Positions 58,505 to 64,000 of a stretch of DNA of 64,000 bases are shown here, one piece after another (position 1 is the first letter of the stretch; every line of letters begins with the position of its first letter). This DNA is from Mycobacterium kyogaense. Its GTDB lineage: Bacteria; Actinomycetota; Actinomycetes; Mycobacteriales; Mycobacteriaceae. Location of the stretch: the NCBI RefSeq assembly GCF_003254575.1, contig NZ_QJUA01000020.1, positions 1 through 64,000 on the forward strand, written 5' to 3'. A model generated the notes under the pieces. That model made no database searches. It was given only the letters and a program-made list of their open reading frames with translations, and was not told where the DNA came from. The position numbers were made by a program, and so were the translations under genes.

Positions 58505-60271
58505 TTGCTTCTGGACTCAGTTGCCATTCAAGGATTCCGTTCGATCCAAGAGAATCTGACGATCGGCGTCGGATCGCCGACGATTCTGGCGGGACATAAC
58601 GATTCCGGTAAGAGCGCGGTTATCGACGCCGTCGCATTCCTACTCGACGGGCTCAAGCTCACAGACCGTGATCGCACCTACGGAGCGCCGGGTCCAGACG
58701 GCACCCCGACGCGTGTCACCGAGACGGTGGTCGAAGGCACATTCCAGCTTCGCCCCGAGGAACAGGAGCAACTGTCGCTGCCAACACCGGTACGGATACG
58801 CCGCGTCTACCGAGAGAGCGGCACTGCTCTTGAGGTCCTCGCGGCAGTCCCGGTTGATGAGGCACTGCAGGATATCGGCGCACAAGACGTCAAAACCTTG
58901 AAGTTCAGGCTCGGCACGCTCGGTCTGTCCCAAACCGGTCTCAAACCCGAGTTGGTCGCACGACTCGAGGAATTGGTTCCCGCTGCCGATAAGTACGACA
59001 CGTGGAAGCCAGCAAACACCGAGTTGAAGAGGGCGTTGCCGCGAGTGCAACGTTTTGATGCGACTTCAACACAAAATCCCGAGGAGGCTATTCTCGCCAC
59101 CCTCAAGACGTCCTACGCGGCTCACACCGAGGACGAAACCATCAAGGGCGATCTGAAGAATCTGACAGAACAGCTTCAAGATCGGGTGGTTTCGGACGCC
59201 GAAGCGCTCCGTGAGCACATCAAGCAGAAATGCGGGGACATCGGCGAAATCCACATTCACCCTGTAGTGCGACTCGATAGCGGGCTCAAGTCTCTCGAAG
59301 TGAGCGCGGTCAACGAACGCGGCGAGCAAGTGCACCTCGGTCAGTCTGGAACGGGGAGGTCGCGCCGAATCGCCCTGGCCGTTTGGGAGTTCAATGCCGA
59401 TCTTCTTAGCGGATCGGGCGAGGACACCGTGCTTCTCTACGATGAGCCCGATACTCATCTGGATTACCGAAACCAACGCGGCTTTATGAAGCTGCTCGAT
59501 GAGCAGGCAAAGCTTCCGAATGTCCGCACGGTTGTCGCAACTCACTCGATGAATCTCATTGATGGAGTTGATATCTCCAACGTCGTGCACCTGCGGCACG
59601 TGGACAGCCGAACGACCGCTGATCAAATCACCGATGACTCCGAAGTCGGTGTTCATCTGGGCGCAATTGCTGCTTCACTCGGTCTTCGAAACACTGTCCT
59701 GTTGCATGAGCGGTTGTTTGTGGGCGTCGAGGGGCCAACCGAGAGCAGAGCACTCCCCGTGCTTTTCAAGCTCGCAACCCGTCGGCATCTACAGGCGTGC
59801 GGAATAGCCATATGGCCGTGCGACAACAACGACGGTGCCCTTCGTTTCGCGAAGTATTTGCACACACACGGGAGAGATGTCTTGATCGTTGTCGATGAGG
59901 ACTCACGGGATCTCAAGATATTCTCGGAACCACGTTTGGCGGCTAACGGACTCAGCCTCAACACCCACGTGCTGACCGTAGGCGTTCGCGAGTTTGAAGA
60001 CACGTTCACAGATGAGCAGTGGGCATCCTGCGCGAATGGCGCGTGGCCCAGGACAGATGATCGTCCGTGGGAACCATCGGACTTCTCTGCTCACCGGGAA
60101 GGCAAATTCAGTTCGCAGGTAGAGCGAATGATCCGCGAAAACAGCACTGTCGAAATAAGCGGCAAACCTGAAATTATGACCACTCTCGCCGTCGGACTTC
60201 GCACCCCTGACGAAGTTCCCGAGAAGCTACGGGAGTTGTTTGACGAGTTGATTACGCGCGCAGAGTATTAG
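58505..60271 (+). CDS. OLD-family ATPase/TOPRIM nuclease
   Basis: A 588-aa protein. The N-terminal ABC-type ATPase has Walker A GHNDSGKS (residues 30-37), signature GQSGTGRSRR (about 278) and Walker B VLLYDEPDTHLD (D313, E314). The C-terminal TOPRIM domain has VGVEGPTES (E409) and VVDEDS (D464, D466). OLD proteins are ATP-regulated nucleases, several acting in phage defence (phage P2 Old; GajA of Gabija). No UvrD-like helicase gene is beside it, so it looks like a stand-alone class 1 type rather than Gabija. The TTG start follows GGGGGAAA. Codon use is more AT-rich than in the flanks, which suggests a separate origin. Confidence 0.9.
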   Translation: MLLDSVAIQGFRSIQENLTIGVGSPTILAGHNDSGKSAVIDAVAFLLDGLKLTDRDRTYGAPGPDGTPTRVTETVVEGTFQLRPEEQEQLSLPTPVRIRRVYRESGTALEVLAAVPVDEALQDIGAQDVKTLKFRLGTLGLSQTGLKPELVARLEELVPAADKYDTWKPANTELKRALPRVQRFDATSTQNPEEAILATLKTSYAAHTEDETIKGDLKNLTEQLQDRVVSDAEALREHIKQKCGDIGEIHIHPVVRLDSGLKSLEVSAVNERGEQVHLGQSGTGRSRRIALAVWEFNADLLSGSGEDTVLLYDEPDTHLDYRNQRGFMKLLDEQAKLPNVRTVVATHSMNLIDGVDISNVVHLRHVDSRTTADQITDDSEVGVHLGAIAASLGLRNTVLLHERLFVGVEGPTESRALPVLFKLATRRHLQACGIAIWPCDNNDGALRFAKYLHTHGRDVLIVVDEDSRDLKIFSEPRLAANGLSLNTHVLTVGVREFEDTFTDEQWASCANGAWPRTDDRPWEPSDFSAHREGKFSSQVERMIRENSTVEISGKPEIMTTLAVGLRTPDEVPEKLRELFDELITRAEY

Positions 60272-60447
60272 CGAACGCGTCGGGCAACCATTCGGGCGCG
60301 ACGTTGTGCGTTAGTCGGCGCGCTCCAATTGTGGTAACGGACCGAGGCCGCCCACTCAAGGCCGTGGGACCGCTCCTCGCGGCCGCACCACCGGCACCCG
60401 TTGGGGGCCGGAGCCCGTCTGTGACGGACGTGCGTACGGATCGACAC
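60268..60447 (-). CDS. 59-aa phage-type CxxC protein
   Basis: A GTG frame of 59 aa with GAGGAGG five bases upstream. It reads VSIRTHVRHRRAPAPNGCRW, then CGREERSHGLEW, and ends in a basic RARMVARRVR tail. The CRWCGREERSHG cluster followed by Trp and PTNAQRRARM recalls a family of small zinc-binding proteins in actinobacteriophages, known to me without a function. Its stop overlaps the OLD stop by 3 bp. A TAATAT -10 box lies about 28 bp before the start. Confidence 0.65.
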   Translation of the reverse strand: MSIRTHVRHRRAPAPNGCRWCGREERSHGLEWAASVRYHNWSAPTNAQRRARMVARRVR

Positions 60448-60474
60448 AGCCGCCTCCTCGGTTCCTCGCGGGTC

Positions 60475-60480
60475 ATATTA
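60475..60480 (-). promoter_or_regulatory. Putative -10 box of the 59-aa gene
   Basis: TAATAT on the minus strand. A TTGACA lies further up at 60503-60508, but the 22-bp spacing is too long for a classical pair. Mycobacterial promoters often need only the -10. Confidence 0.4.
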
Positions 60481-60666
60481 GGGTCCGGCACGCTCTGACC
60501 TGTGTCAATGACCAATTTCACAGGGCACGACACCGTTCCAACTAACCTGTTGCCCGCAAAATTTCTATCTGGCGGGCTCAGCGCGAGCTACCGGCGGGCA
60601 GCTGGGCTTGCTCACACCCCGGGTTGCGGCTTTCGGCGACAGTAAATACCGGCCAAACACCCCGGC

Positions 60667-61095
60667 TCACATGCCATATGCCTCGCGAATCAACGCAGCT
60701 TCACGCCGATATCCGATCTGGTTCAAGTATTGAAGCAACAACGGGATCGGCGGCCAGTTCCGCAGGGGCGGCCGTGACTCGACGCCAGAATAGATGCCGC
60801 CGCCTGGTCCACTGAATAGCCCGCCCCCCGGCCCGCTGTATAGACCGCCGCCGACGCCGGTGTACAAACCGCCCCCGACACCGGTGTAGCAACCACCGCC
60901 AACTCCGGTGTACAGACCGCCCCCGACGCCGGTGTAGGCACCACCGCCAACTCCGGTGTAGGCACCGCCACCAACGCCCGTGTAAGCACCACCACCGACG
61001 CCGGTGTACAGCCCGCCCCCGACACCCGTGTACAGACCACCGCCCACGCCCGTATACCGATTGCGCGGCCAACCGTTGGGATCAATCCAATCCAT
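60667..61095 (-). CDS. YTGVGGG octapeptide-repeat protein
   Basis: A 142-aa protein. After MDWIDPNGWPRNR come 11 octapeptides (Y/F-T/S-G-V/P-GGG-x): nine YTGVGGG plus L, A or C, then YSGPGGGL and FSGPGGGI. A conserved-looking tail IPLLLQYLNQIGYRREAALI follows. There is no signal peptide. Similar (YTGPGGG)n proteins occur in other bacteria, to my knowledge without assigned function. No clear ribosome site is seen; the frame continues upstream to 61242 but without protein character. It is the last gene before the right attachment repeat. Confidence 0.6.
   Translation of the reverse strand: MDWIDPNGWPRNRYTGVGGGLYTGVGGGLYTGVGGGAYTGVGGGAYTGVGGGAYTGVGGGLYTGVGGGCYTGVGGGLYTGVGGGLYSGPGGGLFSGPGGGIYSGVESRPPLRNWPPIPLLLQYLNQIGYRREAALIREAYGM
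60793..61056 (-). repeat. 24-bp tandem repeat array (11 units)
   Basis: Eleven imperfect 24-bp units encode the octapeptides of the 142-aa protein. Copies differ mainly at third positions and at the eighth residue, which suggests selection on the protein. Confidence 0.9.
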
Positions 61096-61158
61096 ACCGC
61101 GGAGGCTATCTGCCGGGTCCGACAACTTTCGGCGGCCGCACATGCAACGCGATTGGCG

Positions 61159-61182
61159 CTTGGGACAACCTCGGGACACTGA
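61159..61182 (+). other. Right arm-type integrase site (paired GGGACA)
   Basis: CTTGGGACA and CGGGACACT lie 67-90 bp inside the right repeat, with the same spacing and orientation as the block at 52279-52302. In the circular form the two blocks would flank the core on both sides, as arm sites do. Confidence 0.6.
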
Positions 61183-61248
61183 CCCGCTATCGAACACCCG
61201 ATCCGGTGCGCGGTAGCTCCCGAGTATGGCACTGACCTGCAATAACTT

Positions 61249-61293
61249 TGGTGGGCGCGGACGGTTTCGAACCGCCGACCGCTGGTGTGTAAA
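61249..61293 (-). repeat. Right attachment repeat inside tRNA-Val
   Basis: The 3' 45 bp of the tRNA gene, matched by 52129-52173 with one difference. Identity ends in the anticodon loop, the usual crossover place for tRNA-targeting integrases. Confidence 0.92.
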
Positions 61294-61323
61294 ACCAGAG
61301 CTCTACCACTGAGCTACGCGCCC
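61249..61323 (-). tRNA. tRNA-Val (anticodon TAC)
   Basis: A complete cloverleaf on the minus strand: 7-bp acceptor GGGCGCG/CGCGCCC, D-arm GCTCAGTGGTAGAGC, anticodon stem-loop CTGGT-TTTACAC-ACCAG with anticodon TAC, T-arm CGGCGGTTCGAAACCGTCCG region, and encoded CCA. It reads GTA valine codons. Its 3' part from the anticodon loop is duplicated at 52129, so the present 3' half was supplied by the integrated element. Confidence 0.97.
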
Positions 61324-61445
61324 GATCCCGGGCAGCATAATCGGCGACGGCGACGAACCCGAAATCCGCGCTGGTGTGCGTCTAGAGCGTGCGGACGCCC
61401 ACAATCGCGATCTGCGTGCACACCACCGAGCGGCGCGCTCCGCTC

Positions 61446-61907
61446 TCAGTCGCTAACAGCCGCCAACGCCGCGCTCCACACCGCCTGATCGCGCGCCTCT
61501 CCCGGCTCCTTGCAGTCTGCGAAGCGGACCACGCCGGCACGATCGATGGCGAACGTGCCCCGGTTCGAGAAACCGGATGCGTCGTTGAAGACGCGATAGG
61601 CCTGACTCACCGCGCCGTGCGGCCAGAAGTCCGACAGCACAGGGAACGTGAAACCGCGCTGGGTCGCCCACACCTTGTGCGTGGGTGACGGACCCACCGA
61701 GATCGCGAGCGTCGCCGTCGTCTCGTTCACGAACTCGTCGAGATGATCGCGGATCTCGTCGAGTTCCTTCTGACAGATCCCCGTGAACGCGAGCGGGAAG
61801 AACACCAGCAGCACGTTCTTGGCGCCACGGAACGCGCTCAGCGTCACCCGCTGGTTGTTCTGATCGGCGAGCGTGAAGTCCGGCGCGAGGTCACCGACCG
61901 CGAGCAC
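61446..61907 (-). CDS. ahpE: 1-Cys peroxiredoxin
   Basis: A 153-aa thiol peroxidase that reduces peroxides and peroxynitrite. The peroxidatic site reads PLAFTGICQKEL with Cys near residue 45; no resolving cysteine lies in the usual place. Length and position match M. tuberculosis AhpE. The GTG start is immediately downstream of a 32-bp tandem repeat. Reduction is probably by mycothiol/mycoredoxin. Confidence 0.95.
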   Translation of the reverse strand: MLAVGDLAPDFTLADQNNQRVTLSAFRGAKNVLLVFFPLAFTGICQKELDEIRDHLDEFVNETTATLAISVGPSPTHKVWATQRGFTFPVLSDFWPHGAVSQAYRVFNDASGFSNRGTFAIDRAGVVRFADCKEPGEARDQAVWSAALAAVSD

Positions 61908-61910
61908 CGG

Positions 61911-61986
61911 CGCTCATCGCTTTTGTCGGCTCTTCGCGCAAGCGCTCATCGATTTTGTCGGCTCTTCGCGCAAGCGCTCATCGCTG
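61911..61986 (+). repeat. 2.3 copies of a 32-bp repeat between ahpE and the DUF3052 gene
   Basis: The unit CGCTCATCG(c/a)TTTTGTCGGC then TCTTCGCGCAAG starts at 61911, 61943 and (partial) 61975. The last copy overlaps the end of the upstream DUF3052 gene. It fills the whole ahpE leader on the minus strand. Confidence 0.95.
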
Positions 61987-62406
61987 CTTCGTGATCGCTT
62001 TTGCCTTCGGTTGCACCAGCCTGCTCGCGATCCAGTCCCCCAGATTCGCCGACGAGGTCTGCATCAGCCCGGCCGTCGGCGCGGACTCGGCGATCTCGGC
62101 GGGCTGGACGTGGCCGGGTTTGCCGGTCTTCGGCGTCACCACCCAGACGACGCCGTCGTCGGCCAGCGGCGTGATGGCGTCCATCAACCTGTCCACCAGA
62201 TCGCCGTCGTCGTCGCGCCACCACAGCAACACGACGTCGACCACGTCGTCGGCGTCCTCGTCGAGGAGCTCACCACCGCACTCGTCTTCGATGTCGGCGC
62301 GGATGTCGTCGTCGACGTCGGAGTCCCAGCCCAGTTCCTGCACAACCTGATCTTTTTGGATGCCCAGCATGCGGGCGTAGTTCGGGGGGTCACCCGCCGA
62401 CACCAC
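61978..62406 (-). CDS. DUF3052 family protein (Rv2239c-like)
   Basis: A 142-aa acidic protein with NYARMLGIQKDQVVQELGWD and LLWWRDDDGDLVDRLMDA, and a VVTPKTGKPGHVQPAEI segment typical of DUF3052. Function is unknown. It lies between ahpE and aceE as in M. tuberculosis. Its last codons (KAKAITKQR) come from the 32-bp repeat edge. Confidence 0.85.
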   Translation of the reverse strand: MVSAGDPPNYARMLGIQKDQVVQELGWDSDVDDDIRADIEDECGGELLDEDADDVVDVVLLWWRDDDGDLVDRLMDAITPLADDGVVWVVTPKTGKPGHVQPAEIAESAPTAGLMQTSSANLGDWIASRLVQPKAKAITKQR

Positions 62407-62520
62407 GGTCAGTCCTCCTTGCGCCTAGTCGGCACGCTGTGCGCTGTGCCACGTCTGTCCAGTATCGTCGCACGCCGGGGGGTCACGGCAACCCGCCCGG
62501 GCACATCCGACGTCGAGCCG

Positions 62521-63099
62521 TCACCGATACGCCGCATCGCAGCGGTCCAGTGCGGTGGTCTTCGAGTCGTTCAGCGCCGCGATCGCTGCGTTGAATTCCT
62601 CGGCCGCATAGTTCCCTGCAATCGCGGTCGCAACCCCGCGAGCAGCGTCGACCCACCCGTTGAGCGCATCGCGCAGCTCCGTGGGCAGCGTGTCGGTGAA
62701 GCTGCCGGAGACCAGGTCAGCACTCTGGTTGAGCGCGTCGACCGCCGCCTGACCTTTGCCCGCCGCACCGGCAGGATCGGTGTTGAACGCGTCGACGTAG
62801 GTGTTGACCGCACCGATCGCATCGGCGCTGCTGGTGCTCATCGCCTCACAGGACGTGTGCACCGCCTGCGTCGTCATCGACGTCTGGCGCTCGGACTCGC
62901 GCGCCGACGAACTCGCCGCGGACTCCTGGAGCGAGGCCGACACCGACGCCCGATAGAGCGGCGCCTCCCCCTGGGGGGCCGACGGCTCACCGGAGGTGAC
63001 GTTGGTGCAGCCGACGACGATCATCGCCAGCGCCGCGGCGCTGCCGATGGCGAGGGCGGACAGCCGCAACGGCGCAGCCCGTCGCCCACCGATACGCAC
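62521..63099 (-). CDS. Probable lipoprotein
   Basis: A 192-aa protein with basic N-terminus, a hydrophobic stretch and lipobox IVVGC near residue 30, so it is probably anchored to the outer face of the membrane. The mature part is Ser/Ala-rich, then helical with few cysteines (TSCEAMS, LDRCDAAY). I do not recognise a domain. It is in the place of Rv2240c and is divergent from aceE. Confidence 0.75.
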   Translation of the reverse strand: MRIGGRRAAPLRLSALAIGSAAALAMIVVGCTNVTSGEPSAPQGEAPLYRASVSASLQESAASSSARESERQTSMTTQAVHTSCEAMSTSSADAIGAVNTYVDAFNTDPAGAAGKGQAAVDALNQSADLVSGSFTDTLPTELRDALNGWVDAARGVATAIAGNYAAEEFNAAIAALNDSKTTALDRCDAAYR

Positions 63100-63275
63100 G
63101 GTCTGCAGACGTTACCGGCCAACCGCTGGGCTGGGTGTACTAAATGCAACCGTTCGCGTGCGGCCCTGCACTTGCGGCAGGATGGTACGAGGATGTAACC
63201 CACCGTGCACGGCGCGAAGCGAGCAGACCCACTCGACGGACCGCGTGTGCTCCACCGCCTGACAAGGAGCGGCAG

Positions 63276-64000
63276 TTGACCACCGAGTTCGTGCGCCAGG
63301 ATCTGGCCCAAAACTCCAGCAGCACAGGCGAACACGATCGTGTTCGTGTCATCCGGGAGGGGGTCGCGTCCTATCTGCCCGACATCGACCCCGATGAGAC
63401 CAGCGAATGGCTGGAGTCGTTCGACGATCTGCTCGAACGCTCCGGCCCGTCCCGCGCTCGGTATCTGATGCTGCGCCTGCTCGAGCGCGCCGGGGAGCAG
63501 CGAGTGGCCATCCCGTCGCTGACGTCGACCGACTACGTCAACACCATTCCCACCGAACTCGAGCCGTGGTTCCCGGGCGACGAGGACGTCGAGCGCCGCT
63601 ATCGCGCGTGGATCCGCTGGAACGCCGCCATCATGGTGCACCGCGCGCAGCGGCCCGGCGTCGGCGTCGGCGGCCACATCTCCACCTACGCATCATCGGC
63701 GGCCCTCTACGAGGTCGGCTTCAACCACTTCTTCCGCGGCAAGGCCCACCCGGGCGGCGGCGACCAGATCTTCATCCAGGGCCACGCGTCACCGGGCATC
63801 TATGCGCGTGCGTTCCTGGAAGGTCGACTCAGCACCGACCAACTCGACGGCTTCCGCCAAGAGCACAGCCACGCCGGCGGCGGCCTGCCGTCCTATCCGC
63901 ACCCGCGCCTGATGCCGGACTTCTGGGAGTTCCCCACGGTGTCGATGGGCATCGGTCCGATGAACGCGATCTACCAGGCCCGCTTCAACCACTACCTGCA
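63276..64000 (+). CDS. aceE: Pyruvate dehydrogenase E1 component (partial)
   Basis: The first 241 residues of a homodimeric E1, open at the window edge. The reading [16 protein letters not shown] comes from a TTG at 63276 with AAGGAG upstream. [40 protein letters not shown] and [14 protein letters not shown] are typical of AceE. It decarboxylates pyruvate and loads the lipoyl arms of the dlaT product. Confidence 0.95.
   Translation, partial: MTTEFVRQDLAQNSSSTGEHDRVRVIREGVASYLPDIDPDETSEWLESFDDLLERSGPSRARYLMLRLLERAGEQRVAIPSLTSTDYVNTIPTELEPWFPGDEDVERRYRAWIRWNAAIMVHRAQRPGVGVGGHISTYASSAALYEVGFNHFFRGKAHPGGGDQIFIQGHASPGIYARAFLEGRLSTDQLDGFRQEHSHAGGGLPSYPHPRLMPDFWEFPTVSMGIGPMNAIYQARFNHYL

Larger units (their letters stand above)
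52129..61293. mobile_element. 9.1-kb integrated element at tRNA-Val
   Basis: The element lies against the 3' end of the minus-strand tRNA-Val(TAC) gene and is bounded by 45-bp direct repeats 9120 bp apart. It carries a tyrosine integrase, a truncated terminase, a replication/HTH-like gene, several tiny zinc-ribbon genes, an OLD-family nuclease, an unknown 518-aa protein and an octapeptide-repeat protein. No capsid, tail, portal or conjugation genes are seen. Flanking genes (cobD side and ahpE side) are core. I infer a decayed prophage or satellite with defence cargo. Confidence 0.88.

Noticed and set aside
58505..60271. Gabija system
   Set aside because: The OLD protein resembles GajA, but no UvrD-like GajB gene is adjacent on either side.
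60793..61056. CRISPR array
   Set aside because: The 24-bp units are contiguous with no spacers and encode an in-frame octapeptide repeat; no cas genes are in the window.

Overview
The window comes from a high-GC rapidly growing mycobacterium (Mycolicibacterium-like). Gene content and order largely follow the Mycobacterium tuberculosis Rv2210c-Rv2241 segment: ilvE, gcvT, pepB, an ephD-like gene, dlaT, lipB, lipA, glnA1, glnE, glnA2, two Hip1-type hydrolases, panB, CYTH/CHAD, rnpB, RNase H/phosphatase, zinc ribbon, Nif3, ptkA, ptpA, SURF1, cobD, tRNA-Val, ahpE, DUF3052 and aceE. The species cannot be fixed from the sequence alone. This synteny comes from memory, not from a search.

Region 1 (1-15 kb) is core metabolism. 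It holds branched-chain aminotransferase and the glycine-cleavage T protein, leucyl aminopeptidase, and an EphD-like fusion whose hydrolase half is degenerate. A lipoate block follows (dihydrolipoamide acyltransferase, an epimerase-like protein, lipB, lipA), then a Tat/lipoprotein amidohydrolase and glutamine synthetase I behind a GlnR-like operator and ahead of a strong terminator. Region 2 (15-24 kb) is accessory: a nitrilase-family hydrolase, an epimerase, a DHA2 transporter with a cytosolic tail, DoxX, a secreted six-repeat surface protein, an LLM oxidoreductase and a thioesterase. Region 3 (24-39 kb) returns to the nitrogen genes glnE and glnA2. It continues with paired secreted Hip1-type hydrolases, a wax-ester synthase, panB, an enoyl-CoA hydratase/fatty acyl-AMP ligase pair, a CYTH/CHAD protein and RNase P RNA. 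Region 4 (39-52 kb) has a DUF222/HNH gene, a methyltransferase/flavin-reductase/XRE-cupin module, and the RNase H to cobD block, ending with an amidohydrolase and an MgtC/DUF4010 membrane protein.

Region 5 (52129-61293) is a 9.1-kb integrated element sitting directly against the 3' end of a tRNA-Val(TAC) gene. It is bounded by 45-bp direct repeats that differ at one base. Near each end, inside the repeats, lies a near-identical 24-bp paired GGGACA motif that looks like integrase arm-binding sites. The element carries a tyrosine integrase with an extra winged-helix insertion, a 5'-truncated terminase, several tiny zinc-ribbon or phage-like genes (three too short for usual ORF cut-offs), and an OLD-family ATPase/TOPRIM nuclease of lower GC. 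It also carries an unrecognised 518-aa protein with an RNxxH motif and a YTGVGGG octapeptide-repeat protein. I read it as a decayed prophage or satellite that has kept its integration machinery and a probable defence cargo. The OLD protein and the 518-aa protein are the best candidates in the window for something undescribed.

Region 6 (61.3-64 kb) is core again: tRNA-Val, the peroxiredoxin ahpE with a 32-bp tandem repeat at its start, a DUF3052 protein, a lipoprotein, and the first part of aceE running off the window.
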